NCBI RefSeq assembly: GCF_028023555.1
Contig: NZ_JAQIOY010000003.1
Location: 1-64,000, forward strand
DNA: 64,000 bases
Direction of reading: 5' to 3'
From: Thalassococcus_A lentus
Lineage (GTDB): Bacteria; Pseudomonadota; Alphaproteobacteria; Rhodobacterales; Rhodobacteraceae
Under the pieces are notes generated by a model. That model ran no database searches. It worked only from the letters and a program-made list of their open reading frames with translations, and was not told where the DNA came from. Positions 7,724 through 16,680 of the stretch are shown here, one piece after another (position 1 is the first letter of the stretch; each line of letters opens with the position of its first letter). The position numbers and the translations under genes are program-made.

Positions 7724-9058
7724 TTAGTTTTGCAGATAGACTTCCAGGCTGTCGTCCAGCGCATCTTTCCATGGCGTGTGGTGTTTGGGGGCCATGGTAC
7801 CGGTGATGACGGATTTGTAGCCGTTATCGCGGAATGTCATGATGCCTTTTTTCTTGTGACCCTTCCATTCCTTGAAAGCCATGCAAGCGCCTTCAACATC
7901 AAAGCTGGGATAGTCGGTTTCCGCGATCAGCTCCTTGACGTAGTCGCCCTGATACCAGATCGCGTCATAGTCGTCTTCACCTGCATCTTCGCGCGCTTCG
8001 CGGTCGGCGATGTCGGCGTCCATGGTAGCACGATCGGGTAGTGCGATCTTGCCCATGATCACGTCACGCGCCCACCATGCCTGCGCGTCGAACATGTTGA
8101 AGGTGAACCACTGGTCCTGCATTCCGATGTAGAACAGTGCCGGGTTTGGCGCAAAAGCCACGCCCTTGTACAGCATTGCCGTGGCCAGACGGTTTGCGGT
8201 CACCAATTTCAGATCGTTTTCCATGAAGGGGAAGTGATGCTGATACCCGGTGCACAGGATCACCGCGTCCACCTCTTTCGAAGTGCCATCTTTGAAATGC
8301 GCCGTTTTGCCGTCCATATGGGTGAGCAGCGGCACCTCTTGCCAGTTGTCCGGCCAGTCATAGCCCATGGCCGCAGTGCGATGGCTCACGGTCACGGATT
8401 TGCAGCCGTATTTCCAACACTGGGAGCCAATATCTTCGGCAGAGTAACTGGTGCCGATAATCAGGATGTCCTGATCCTTGAACTCGACCGCATCGCGGAA
8501 GTCATGGGCGTGCAGCACACGACCGGGGAACTTATCAAAGCCGTCAAACTGGGGAACATTCGGCGTCGAGAAATGCCCGGTGCAGCAAATCACGTGGTCG
8601 AATTCCTCGGAGTACATTTCGTCCTTGGGCAGGTCGCGCAGGGTGACCGTGAATTTTCCATCTGCAAAGCTCACGTTTTTGACGGCGGTTTCGAACCGGA
8701 TCCAGTCGCGCACACCAGCCTTTTTCACACGGCCTTCGATGTAGTCAAAGAGAACCGCGCGTGGGGGGTATGATGCGATCTGCTTTCCAAAGTGTTCTTC
8801 AAAGGAATAGTCGGCAAACTCCAAACCTTCTTTTGGACCGTTCGACCAAAGGTAGCGATACATTGAGCCGTGAACCGGTTCACCGTACTGGTCCAGACCC
8901 GTACGCCATGTGTAGTTCCAAAGCCCGCCCCATTCAGATTGCTTTTCAAAGCAAACGATTTCCGGGATGTCTTCGCCCTTTTCCTTGATTGATTGAAAAG
9001 CACGAAGCTGGGCAAGCCCGGAAGGTCCGGCTCCTAGTACGGCAACACGTTTGGTCAT
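7724..9058 (-). CDS. tmm: Trimethylamine monooxygenase (Tmm)
   Basis: A 444-residue flavin-containing monooxygenase. It has the FAD motif GAGPSGLAQLRAF near the N-terminus, the FMO fingerprint FPGRVLHAHDF, the NADPH site IIGTSYSAEDIG and ILCTGYQHHFPF. Length and sequence style match the bacterial trimethylamine monooxygenase that makes TMAO from trimethylamine, O2 and NADPH. AAGGAG lies just ahead of the ATG. It stands alone on the minus strand, but tdm, tmoXWV and dmmDABC in the same window supply the rest of the route. Confidence 0.92.
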   Translation of the reverse strand: MTKRVAVLGAGPSGLAQLRAFQSIKEKGEDIPEIVCFEKQSEWGGLWNYTWRTGLDQYGEPVHGSMYRYLWSNGPKEGLEFADYSFEEHFGKQIASYPPRAVLFDYIEGRVKKAGVRDWIRFETAVKNVSFADGKFTVTLRDLPKDEMYSEEFDHVICCTGHFSTPNVPQFDGFDKFPGRVLHAHDFRDAVEFKDQDILIIGTSYSAEDIGSQCWKYGCKSVTVSHRTAAMGYDWPDNWQEVPLLTHMDGKTAHFKDGTSKEVDAVILCTGYQHHFPFMENDLKLVTANRLATAMLYKGVAFAPNPALFYIGMQDQWFTFNMFDAQAWWARDVIMGKIALPDRATMDADIADREAREDAGEDDYDAIWYQGDYVKELIAETDYPSFDVEGACMAFKEWKGHKKKGIMTFRDNGYKSVITGTMAPKHHTPWKDALDDSLEVYLQN

Positions 9059-9073
9059 AACGGGGTCTCCTTC

Positions 9074-9088
9074 GAATCCATTGGATTC
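9074..9088. promoter_or_regulatory. Perfect inverted repeat upstream of tmm
   Basis: GAATCCATTGGATTC is a 6-bp perfect inverted repeat with a 3-base centre, placed immediately upstream of the tmm ribosome-binding site. The position fits a repressor operator or a 5'-UTR hairpin. The binding protein is unknown. Confidence 0.4.
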
Positions 9089-9214
9089 AGTGGACTACCA
9101 ACTCGCCCTGTAGGTCAATCTTTTTTCCTGTCAGTAAACTAGACTTTAGGCTTGATTGATGCCGGATTGGGCTGTCTTTTGTGGAGTATCGGAAACCTTA
9201 AAGATGTCCTTGAA

Positions 9215-10456
9215 ATGCAGCAATTTCCGACAGTTGTGATCGGCGCGGGGATCGTTGGTGTTTCAACCGCAATCTGGTTGCAGCGCTTGGGGCGCGAAGT
9301 CCTGCTACTGGATAGGGATACACCTGGGCAGGCTGCGTCCTTTGGGAATTCAGGATTGCTGGCAGCTTGGGCCGTCGCTCCGGTAACCTCACCTAGTCTC
9401 TGGCGTGAAGCGCCACGCTATTTGGTTGACCCGGATGGTCCATTGTTCATGCGTTGGTCGCACCTGCCCAAGATGGCCCCCTGGATGCTGAAATTTCTCA
9501 GCCATGCCACCGACAAAGGCACACGCCGCATCGTGGATGCCATATCCGGGCTGGTTGGGGATACAGTCGAACAGCACAAATCACTGGTTCGAGGAACAGC
9601 GTTGGAACACTGGGTCCGGGACAGCAAATGTGGATTTGCGTACCCATCCCTGCGCGCTTTCGAAGCCGATCATTACAGCTGGGACTTGAAGCGGCAGGCT
9701 GGGATAAAGCCGACGGTTCTGACTGGAGCAGAGGTGCGCGAAGAAGAACCTATTCTGGGCCCGTCGATTCAGTGTCTGGCGATGATCGAAGGGCAAGGGC
9801 ATATCACGGATCCGGGTGGCTACGTCGCCGCTTTGGCTCGCTATTTCGAAGCGCAGGGTGGCCGTCTTGTCCGGGCTGAGGTCACGGACATGGCTTTGGA
9901 ACAGGGACGGATCGCACGGATCCAGACAAGTGTCGGTTCAATTGACTGCGAAGCGGCCGTTTTGACAGCTGGGATCTGGTCAAAGGACCTGATGCGAAAG
10001 CTCGGTTTATCCGTGCCGATGGAAGCGGAGCGCGGCTATCATGTCATTTATGAAAATCCCTCTGCAGTGCCGCGCAATCCATTACTGATGGCCGAAGGAA
10101 AATTCGGCGTGAACGCGATGGACATGGGTCTGCGCTTTGCCGGAACGGTTGAGTTGGGGGGTCATCATGCCGGGCCCCGCCAGAAACCGATCGAGATGAT
10201 CAAAAGACATGTGTCCCGCGCTTTCCCGGATCTGACTTGTAGCGGAACGCAGGAATGGATGGGCTTCCGGCCGACACCTGCGGACAGCACGCCTTTGATC
10301 GGAGAAATTGGTCAGTCGGGTATATTTGCGGGCTTTGGTCATCAGCATGTGGGTCTGACCGCAGGACCCAAGACCGGACGATTGATTGCGCAAATTATAG
10401 CGGGCAACACGCCGAACTTCGACATGACAGCCTATGATCCGAACCGGTTCACGTGA
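9215..10456 (+). CDS. DadA-type FAD-dependent amine oxidoreductase
   Basis: A 413-residue DAO/DadA-family flavoprotein: VVIGAGIVGVSTAIWLQRLG at the N-terminus, then AASFGNSGLLA, AVLTAGIWSKDL and a C-terminal WMGFRPTPADSTPLIGE block. These enzymes oxidise D-amino acids or N-methylated amino acids and pass electrons to quinones. The substrate is not determined. Its place in the methylamine island, facing the gmaS operon, suggests an N-methylated intermediate or a D-amino acid. The ATG at 9215 is the natural family start; a reading extension upstream to 9152 has no ribosome-binding site. Confidence 0.8.
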   Translation: MQQFPTVVIGAGIVGVSTAIWLQRLGREVLLLDRDTPGQAASFGNSGLLAAWAVAPVTSPSLWREAPRYLVDPDGPLFMRWSHLPKMAPWMLKFLSHATDKGTRRIVDAISGLVGDTVEQHKSLVRGTALEHWVRDSKCGFAYPSLRAFEADHYSWDLKRQAGIKPTVLTGAEVREEEPILGPSIQCLAMIEGQGHITDPGGYVAALARYFEAQGGRLVRAEVTDMALEQGRIARIQTSVGSIDCEAAVLTAGIWSKDLMRKLGLSVPMEAERGYHVIYENPSAVPRNPLLMAEGKFGVNAMDMGLRFAGTVELGGHHAGPRQKPIEMIKRHVSRAFPDLTCSGTQEWMGFRPTPADSTPLIGEIGQSGIFAGFGHQHVGLTAGPKTGRLIAQIIAGNTPNFDMTAYDPNRFT

Positions 10457-10460
10457 ACGA

Positions 10461-10488
10461 AAAACCGCGCCCAAGGGGGCGCGGCTTG
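10461..10488 (-). terminator. Terminator of the mgsABC-gmaS operon
   Basis: Stem CCGCGCCC/GGGCGCGG (10465-10472 with 10477-10484). On the minus strand it is followed by a run of Ts (complement of the As at 10461-10464 and flank), so it terminates gmaS; it may also stop the convergent oxidoreductase transcript. Confidence 0.75.
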
Positions 10489-10512
10489 TCCATTTGCAAA
10501 AGGCTGATGGGA

Positions 10513-11841
10513 TCAGATGTCCAGCGTGTTCGCACGTTCCCATTCAGAGAAGTGCGAGACGTAGGAATTCCATTCCTGCATCTTCATCTTGAGATAGGCC
10601 GCACTGAATTCGTCGCCCATCGCGGCCTTGAGACCCTTATCCTTGTCGTACTCACGCAGAGCATCCAACAGGTTCAAAGGCAGCTTGGGCGCACCGCGGA
10701 CCTTGTGACCTTCGGCGTACATGTCGATGTCGTGACGCTTGCCGGGGTCTGCTTTGGTGCGGATACCGTCTAGGCCCGCTGCGATGATGACCGCCTGCAG
10801 CAGGTAGGGGTTCGCGGCACCATCGGGCAGGCGCAACTCGAACCGGCCGGGGCCGGGAACTCGCACCATATGCGTCCGGTTGTTGCCGGTCCATGTCACG
10901 GTGTTTGGTGCCCATGTTGCGCCCGACATGGTGCGTGGGGCGTTGATGCGCTTGTAGCTGTTGACCGTCGGATTGGTGATCGCAGCCAGCGCACTCGCGT
11001 GCTTCATGATCCCGCCAAGGAAATGTTTGCCGCGCTCTGACAGACCGACTTCACCGGTCTGGCCTTCGCCTTCGCCAGCGAAAACATTGACCTTGGAGTC
11101 CGCGCCCGGCGCATCCCAAACCGAGATGTGCGCATGGCAGCCATTGCCGGTCAGTCCTTCGATCGGCTTGGGCATGAAGGTGGCGCGGAAGCCGTGCTTT
11201 TCGGCCACTGATTTGGTCATGAACTTGAAAAAGCTGTGTTTGTCCGCTGTTTTCAACACATCATCGAATTCCCAGTTCATTTCGAACTGGCCGTTCGCAT
11301 CCTCGTGGTCGTTCTGGTAGGGGCCCCAGCCCAGTTCCAGCATGTAATCGCAGATTTCACGCACCACGTCATAGCGGCGCATCACCGCCTGCTGGTCGTA
11401 GCAGGGCTTTTCAGCGGTGTCGTACTCGTCCGAGATTTCGCGGCCATCCGGGGTCAGCAAAAAGTATTCTGCTTCGATACCGGTTTTGACATGCAGACCT
11501 TCTGCTGCGGCTTCGTCAATCAAGCGGCGCAGAACGTTACGCGGCGCCTGAGCGACGTCTTCGTCTTCCATGACGCAATTGCCAGCGACCCAAGCAACTT
11601 CTGGCTTCCACGGCAACTGGATGACCGAAGAAGGATCTGGCACAGCCAGCATGTCCGGGTGGGCGGGCGTCATATCCAGCCAAGTGGCGAAGCCAGCAAA
11701 GCCAGCTCCGTCTTCTTGCATGTCCGCGATGGCCTGAGCCGGGACCAGCTTGGCGCGTTGTCCGCCAAAAAGGTCGGTGAATGAAATCATGAAATATTTG
11801 ACGCCGTTCTTCTTGGCGTATTCTGCGAGATCGATTGCCAT
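10513..11841 (-). CDS. gmaS: Gamma-glutamylmethylamide synthetase (GmaS)
   Basis: A 442-residue glutamine-synthetase-fold enzyme (type III-like). KYFMISFTDLFGGQRAKLVP starts the beta-grasp domain; GIEAEYFLLTPDGRE, GNGCHAHISVWD and NRTHMVRVPGPGRFELRLPD are the metal, ATP and glutamate sites. Found beside mgsABC it is the ATP-dependent enzyme joining methylamine to glutamate to give gamma-glutamylmethylamide. The ATG at 11841 (MAIDLAEYAKK) is preferred; another ATG two codons upstream is possible. It is the last gene of a four-gene minus-strand operon. Confidence 0.9.
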   Translation of the reverse strand: MAIDLAEYAKKNGVKYFMISFTDLFGGQRAKLVPAQAIADMQEDGAGFAGFATWLDMTPAHPDMLAVPDPSSVIQLPWKPEVAWVAGNCVMEDEDVAQAPRNVLRRLIDEAAAEGLHVKTGIEAEYFLLTPDGREISDEYDTAEKPCYDQQAVMRRYDVVREICDYMLELGWGPYQNDHEDANGQFEMNWEFDDVLKTADKHSFFKFMTKSVAEKHGFRATFMPKPIEGLTGNGCHAHISVWDAPGADSKVNVFAGEGEGQTGEVGLSERGKHFLGGIMKHASALAAITNPTVNSYKRINAPRTMSGATWAPNTVTWTGNNRTHMVRVPGPGRFELRLPDGAANPYLLQAVIIAAGLDGIRTKADPGKRHDIDMYAEGHKVRGAPKLPLNLLDALREYDKDKGLKAAMGDEFSAAYLKMKMQEWNSYVSHFSEWERANTLDI

Positions 11842-11921
11842 GAGCATGTTCCCTGTCGTCTTGTGGTCTGTCGGAATTGAAAGGGGCGCGTTCCGAAATC
11901 GGACGCGCCCTGTTGGTTTTG

Positions 11922-13268
11922 TTAGTAGCCTGTGCCGGGTTTGCCGGGGTACCATTCTGTCCCGGCCAACGGCACGCGCGCCATCGCGGCGGCTTCCATT
12001 GTCAGGGCGACCAAATCCTCGGGTTCGAGGTTATGCAGATGGTTTTTGCCGCAGGCTCGGGCAATGGTTTGGGCCTCGAGCGTCATGACCTTGAGATAGT
12101 TCTTCAGGCGTCGCCCGCCTTCTATCGGGTCAAAGCGTGCCATGAGGTCGGGGTCCTGTGTGGTGATCCCCGCCGGGTCCATGCCCTCATGCCAATCGTC
12201 ATACGCGCCTGCGGTCGTGCCGAGCTTGTTGTATTCGGATTCCCACTTCGGATCGTTGTCACCCAGCGCGATCAGGGCAGCCGTGCCGATCGCAACAGCA
12301 TCCGCGCCAAGCGCCATCGCCTTGGCGACATCCGCACCGGACCGAATGCCGCCGGACAGGATCAGTTGCACTTTGCGGTGCATACCCAGATCCTGCAGAG
12401 CCTGAACCGCCGGACGCACGATTGCCAGTGTGGGCAGACCGACGTGTTCAATGAACACATCCTGAGTCGCAGCTGTTCCGCCCTGCATGCCATCCAGAAC
12501 CACCGCGTCTGCGCCCGCCTTCACGGCCAGAGTGGTGTCATAGTACGGCCGGGCGCCCGCAACCTTGACATAGATCGGCACCTTCCATCCGGTGATTTCG
12601 CGCAGCTCGAGGATCTTGATCTCAAGGTCGTCGGGCCCGGTCCAATCGGGATGACGACAGGCCGAGCGTTGGTCGATCCCTTTGGGAAGGTTACGCATTT
12701 CAGCGACCCGGTCCGAGATTTTCTGACCCAGGAGCATGCCACCGCCGCCGGGTTTCGCGCCCTGACCGACCACGATTTCAATCGCGTCCGCTTTGCGCAG
12801 GTCATTCGGGTTCATACCATATCGGCTGGGCAGGTACTGGTAGACCAGCTTGCTGGAGTGACCGCGTTCTTCCGGTGTCATGCCGCCGTCGCCTGTGGTG
12901 GTTGACGTGCCAGCCGCAGACGCACCGCGCCCAAGCGCTTCTTTCGCCGGCCCGGACAGCGCACCGAACGACATGCCTGCGATGGTGATTGGAATGTCCA
13001 GTTCAATCGGGTTCGAGGCGTGCAGCCCCCCGATGGTCACGGATGTTTCGCATTTCTCACGGTACCCTTCGAGTGGGTAACGAGAGATCGAGGCACCCAT
13101 GAACAACAGATCGTCGAACGATGGAACCTTGCGCTTCGCACCGCCCCCGCGGATGTCATAGATGCCGGTTGCCGCTGCGCGCCGGATGTCGCTGTTCACA
13201 TCCTGTGTGAACGTCGCCGACTGTCGCGGCGTGGTATGCGGGATACCTTTGGAATCGTGTGAATTCAT
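11922..13268 (-). CDS. mgsC: N-methylglutamate synthase subunit C (GltS FMN domain)
   Basis: A 448-residue protein equal to the FMN/synthase domain of glutamate synthase: PITIAGMSFGALSGPAKEAL, STTTGDGGM, EIVVGQGAKPGGGGMLLG, ILSGGIRSGADVAKAMALGA and GITTQDP. It makes N-methylglutamate together with subunits A and B encoded upstream. The loop at residues 336-370, where classical GltB carries the three 3Fe-4S cysteines, has no cysteine and carries an acidic/aromatic insertion instead. AAGGA lies ahead of the ATG. The family assignment rests on strong motifs; the gene name rests on context with gmaS. Confidence 0.9.
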   Translation of the reverse strand: MNSHDSKGIPHTTPRQSATFTQDVNSDIRRAAATGIYDIRGGGAKRKVPSFDDLLFMGASISRYPLEGYREKCETSVTIGGLHASNPIELDIPITIAGMSFGALSGPAKEALGRGASAAGTSTTTGDGGMTPEERGHSSKLVYQYLPSRYGMNPNDLRKADAIEIVVGQGAKPGGGGMLLGQKISDRVAEMRNLPKGIDQRSACRHPDWTGPDDLEIKILELREITGWKVPIYVKVAGARPYYDTTLAVKAGADAVVLDGMQGGTAATQDVFIEHVGLPTLAIVRPAVQALQDLGMHRKVQLILSGGIRSGADVAKAMALGADAVAIGTAALIALGDNDPKWESEYNKLGTTAGAYDDWHEGMDPAGITTQDPDLMARFDPIEGGRRLKNYLKVMTLEAQTIARACGKNHLHNLEPEDLVALTMEAAAMARVPLAGTEWYPGKPGTGY

Positions 13269-13280
13269 TGTCAGGTGTCC

Positions 13281-13964
13281 TTAGTATGCGCCAGCATTGT
13301 CGACGTCGAAATTGTAGAGGTTCCGAGCCGAGCCATATCGAGTGAATTCACTGGGATCTGCGTCGATGCCCGCCTCATCGAGAAGGGATTTCAACAGTTC
13401 CAGATGCTCTGGTCTCATTTCTTTCTTAACGCAGTCCGCGCCCAGGCTTTTGACGGAACCGCGCACAAAGAAACGGGCCTCGTAGCAACTATCACCCAAG
13501 GCGTCGCCGGCATCGCCGCAAACCACGAGATTTCCAGATTGCCCCATGAACGCAGACATGTGTCCGATGTTGCCCTGCACGACGATATTCACGCCTTTCA
13601 TCGAAATCCCGCAGCGTGACGATGCATTGCCTTTCACGACAATCATGCCGCCGTGGCCCGTCGCGCCGAGATACTGGCTTGCATCGCCTTCGATGACGAT
13701 CTTGCCGGACATGATGTTTTCACCGGTGCCCGGACCCGCCGAGCCGGCGATGTTTACGGTCGCCTGCTGGTTCATCCCGGCGCAGTAGTAACCGGTCGAT
13801 CCGCGCACGGTGACTTCGATCGGCGCATCGAGTCCACAGGCGATCGCGTGCGCGCCTTTGGGGTTCACAATTTCCCAAGCGGTCTGATTGGTATTTTCCG
13901 CTTGAGCGTGCAGGGTTGCATTGACCTCACGCAGGCCAATTTCCTGAAGATCGAGTGTCTGCAT
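13281..13964 (-). CDS. mgsB: N-methylglutamate synthase subunit B (GXGXG beta-helix domain)
   Basis: A 227-residue protein equal to the C-terminal GXGXG domain of glutamate synthase, a right-handed beta-helix built from repeats such as VRGSTGYYCAGM, VEGDA-type IEGDASQYLGATGHGG, VKGNASSRCG and VQGNIGHMSAFMG. In glutamate synthase this domain links the amidotransferase and FMN domains; here it is a separate subunit. The ATG at 13964 lies one base after the mgsA stop, and the longer reading upstream lies inside mgsA and is not favoured. Confidence 0.88.
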   Translation of the reverse strand: MQTLDLQEIGLREVNATLHAQAENTNQTAWEIVNPKGAHAIACGLDAPIEVTVRGSTGYYCAGMNQQATVNIAGSAGPGTGENIMSGKIVIEGDASQYLGATGHGGMIVVKGNASSRCGISMKGVNIVVQGNIGHMSAFMGQSGNLVVCGDAGDALGDSCYEARFFVRGSVKSLGADCVKKEMRPEHLELLKSLLDEAGIDADPSEFTRYGSARNLYNFDVDNAGAY

Positions 13965-13965
13965 G

Positions 13966-14895
13966 TCAGGCAGCCTTTTCTTTCGTTGTTGGGGCCGAAT
14001 CGTGGCTCCAGAAATAGACGGTTGCAGGTTCAGGTTCCCAGACGCGTGCATCCTCGATACCCGGCAAGTTCACGAGAGCGCGGTATTCGGAACCGAAGGC
14101 AACATACTGATCCGTTTCCGCCATAACTGCTGGTTTGCAGGCAATCGGGTCTCGGACCACGCCAAAGCCGTCCTTGGTGCCCACCACAAAGGTGAAAAAG
14201 CCGTCGAGATCGTCCAGTGCGCTTTCCAGTGCTTCACCCAACGACGCGCCTTCGCGCATTTTCCAAGTCAGATAGGCTGCGCCGACCTCGGTGTCGTTTT
14301 CGGTTTCGATATGAATGCCCTCACGGCGCAGTTTGCGGCGCAATGAGTTGTGGTTCGAAAGGGATCCATTGTGCACCAGGCATTGGTCGTCACCGGTGTT
14401 GAATGGATGCGCGCCCATTGTTGTGACGGCGGATTCCGTTGCCATACGTGTGTGGCCGATTCCATGGGTGCCGTGCATGCCGCTCAGCCCGAACCGGGCG
14501 GCGACGTCCTTGGGAAGACCCACTTCCTTGTAGATCTCCAAGGTCTGACCACGACTCATGACGCGAACGTTTGGCCGAATGCTGGCAAGTGTCGCGCGGA
14601 TCGAATCTGCCTCTTTTGCAGGCACAATCAGCACAGCGTGGGTCGAGTTGACCTCCACTTGCACAGTTTGTCCCAGTGCGTCGCCCAGATCTTTCGCAAG
14701 AGTTTCGAAGTCCGATTCGGGCGTATCGGACTGAACCGTGAACTTCATAGAGTTATCCGAATCATCACCATAGATGGCGATGCCGGCGCTGTCCGGACCA
14801 CGATCAGTCATGGTAATAAGCATGTCGGTAAGCATGTTACCCAGCTGCGGCTCCAGCGATTTATCTTTTAGGAATAGTCCAACAATGCCGCACAT
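13966..14895 (-). CDS. mgsA: N-methylglutamate synthase subunit A (class II glutamine amidotransferase)
   Basis: 309 residues beginning MCGIVGLF, so Cys2 is the catalytic N-terminal nucleophile after Met removal. ITMTDRGPDSAGIAIYG, IGHTRMATES and CLVHNGSLSNH are class II amidotransferase motifs. It probably acts on gamma-glutamylmethylamide and channels methylamine (or ammonia) to MgsC. The start at 14895 is set by the need for Cys2 and by GGAG seven bases upstream; a 28-codon upstream extension would destroy the catalytic N-terminus. First gene of mgsABC-gmaS, divergent from the Amt gene. Confidence 0.9.
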   Translation of the reverse strand: MCGIVGLFLKDKSLEPQLGNMLTDMLITMTDRGPDSAGIAIYGDDSDNSMKFTVQSDTPESDFETLAKDLGDALGQTVQVEVNSTHAVLIVPAKEADSIRATLASIRPNVRVMSRGQTLEIYKEVGLPKDVAARFGLSGMHGTHGIGHTRMATESAVTTMGAHPFNTGDDQCLVHNGSLSNHNSLRRKLRREGIHIETENDTEVGAAYLTWKMREGASLGEALESALDDLDGFFTFVVGTKDGFGVVRDPIACKPAVMAETDQYVAFGSEYRALVNLPGIEDARVWEPEPATVYFWSHDSAPTTKEKAA

Positions 14896-15090
14896 TGGCG
14901 TGTTCTCCGTGTTCAACTGATTTTTTGACGCTAGCACCATTTTTAGTCGTTCGACAACCACGAGGAATATTTTTTTCACCTAAGGCAAAAAATTCTAGTC
15001 AGATCGGACTTCTTCTGTTTCAGTTGCGACGGGCGTCTTGTGCACACGAACGACAACCGGGCGCGAAAAAACTGCAACACGGAGGGAAAC

Positions 15091-16476
15091 GTGGAAGAAC
15101 AACTTGCTGAACTTGCTGCCCAAGTGGCGGCGATGGAAGCCAAGGGAAACATGACGAACACTATGTTTGCCGAGGCATATTATTATCTAACCATTCCCCT
15201 GATGATCATCATTCATGCTGGGTTCTTGGCGTACGAGATGGGCGCTTCCCGGGCAAAGAACGCTCTGTCCTCAGGTGTGAAAAACATTTTGGCGTTCGCC
15301 TTTGTCATCCCGGCTTTCTACTTCTTCGGGTGGTGGGTCTACTGGGCGTTTCCAACAGGCTTTACGCTTTCTGAAGGGCCCAACGGGATTTCTGGCGCAG
15401 GCTATGCTGGGTCCATTGCTTTGGCATGGGGCGAAAGCTCAGCCTACATGGGTCCGAACACCGAAGATCAGATCGACGGCGTCTTCTGGGGCGCATTCAC
15501 GCTGTTCGCTGCGACAACGGCTTCGATTATGTCCGGTGCCGTGATCGAGCGCATTCAGACCGTCGGGTTTGTCATTCTTGCGATCATCCTTGGCGGGTTC
15601 AGCTGGACGCTGGCTGCGGCATGGGGCTGGCACGCGGATGGCTGGATGGTCACCCAGTGGGGTCTTCATGACTTCGGCGCGGCTGGACTTGTTCATGCGG
15701 TCGCAGCGTTCTTCGCGCTTGGCGTATTGATCAATCTTGGACCACGCATTGGTAAATTCAACGCGGATGGCAGCGCCAATGATCTGCCCGGCCACAACAT
15801 GCCATTCACAGCGACTGGTCTGATGCTGATCATTGTTGGCTTCTGGGGCTTCCTGATGGCCTGTCTGGTTGTCGGTGGTGAAGCTTGGTCCTGGGGTGCA
15901 AACTACACAACCATTTACGGCACACCGACCAACCTGGGTGCTCTGGCATTCAACATTCTGATGTCCGTCGCTGGCGGAATCATCGGTGCATGGGTCATGA
16001 CCCGCGATCCGTTCTGGATGATGTCGGGTGCTTTGGCCGGTATCATTTCCTGCGCATCCGGATTGGATATCTACTATCCGGCACTTGCCTTCATCATCGC
16101 CTTTAGCGCCGGTGTCCTGCTGAAGCCAGCAGCGGGCGTTCTCGAGCGGATGGGAATCGACGATGCGGTTGGCGCTGTCACAGTCCACGGCACGATCGGT
16201 ATCTACGGTGTGCTGTTGCTCGGCGTTTTCGCATCGGGTTACCCAGCCGGTCTGGGCGAAGGGGCAGCGACTGTTTCCTTCATGGGCCAGTTGGTCGGAT
16301 CCGTCGTGTTCGTCGCGATCGGGTTGGTGACAGGCTACGTATCTTCGCTCGTCTTGAAGATGGCAGGGATGCTGCGTGTTCCGGAAGCCGCTGAAATTGC
16401 CGGTCTGGATACCGTTAAGGTTCCCGCACAGGCCTATCCCGAAGGCATTCCGGCTTCGGCACCTGCAGCTCAATAA
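15091..16476 (+). CDS. amt: Amt-family ammonium/methylammonium transporter with N-terminal helix
   Basis: 461 residues with about 11 membrane segments. The pore histidines appear to be kept, in GLVHAVAAFFALG and VTVHGTIGIYG, and IMSGAVIERIQ replaces the usual AERxxF. Instead of a signal peptide the protein begins with a polar, helix-forming stretch (VEEQLAELAAQVAAMEAKGN). The GTG at 15091 follows GGAGGG; the ATG at 15040 has no such site. It is divergent from the methylamine operon, and no glnK/PII gene is adjacent, so it may serve methylammonium uptake or recapture of released ammonium. That role is inference. Confidence 0.85.
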   Translation: MEEQLAELAAQVAAMEAKGNMTNTMFAEAYYYLTIPLMIIIHAGFLAYEMGASRAKNALSSGVKNILAFAFVIPAFYFFGWWVYWAFPTGFTLSEGPNGISGAGYAGSIALAWGESSAYMGPNTEDQIDGVFWGAFTLFAATTASIMSGAVIERIQTVGFVILAIILGGFSWTLAAAWGWHADGWMVTQWGLHDFGAAGLVHAVAAFFALGVLINLGPRIGKFNADGSANDLPGHNMPFTATGLMLIIVGFWGFLMACLVVGGEAWSWGANYTTIYGTPTNLGALAFNILMSVAGGIIGAWVMTRDPFWMMSGALAGIISCASGLDIYYPALAFIIAFSAGVLLKPAAGVLERMGIDDAVGAVTVHGTIGIYGVLLLGVFASGYPAGLGEGAATVSFMGQLVGSVVFVAIGLVTGYVSSLVLKMAGMLRVPEAAEIAGLDTVKVPAQAYPEGIPASAPAAQ

Positions 16477-16488
16477 GGAGAGAGTAAA

Positions 16489-16662
16489 ATGGGTTTTCCA
16501 TTCGATAATGGCGGTACCTGGACTGACGTCTCTGGACCGATCTTCATGGGCGCAGGCGGTTCGGCACCCGGGATATTCGCCTTGATCGGTATCCTGATCT
16601 GCATCGTCGCCTTGGCGATGGGTCAAAAGGCCGAATCTTCGAAGTACTCGAAGCACAAGTAA
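16489..16662 (+). CDS. 57-residue single-pass membrane protein behind amt
   Basis: A small ORF starting ATG 16489 with AAGGAGAGAG directly upstream and 12 bases after the amt stop. It encodes a short polar N-terminus (MGFPFDNGGTWTDVSGPIF), one clear membrane segment (APGIFALIGILICIVALAMG) and a basic tail ending KYSKHK. Coding is supported by the strong ribosome-binding site, the position in the amt operon and the terminator just behind it. It may be an accessory or regulatory subunit of the transporter; no family is known to me. Confidence 0.75.
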   Translation: MGFPFDNGGTWTDVSGPIFMGAGGSAPGIFALIGILICIVALAMGQKAESSKYSKHK

Positions 16663-16680
16663 GTTCACGAAGAACTGGAA

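Noticed and set aside
14896..15090. Sigma-54/NtrC promoter between mgsA and amt
   Set aside because: No TGGCAC-N5-TTGC element was found on either strand.
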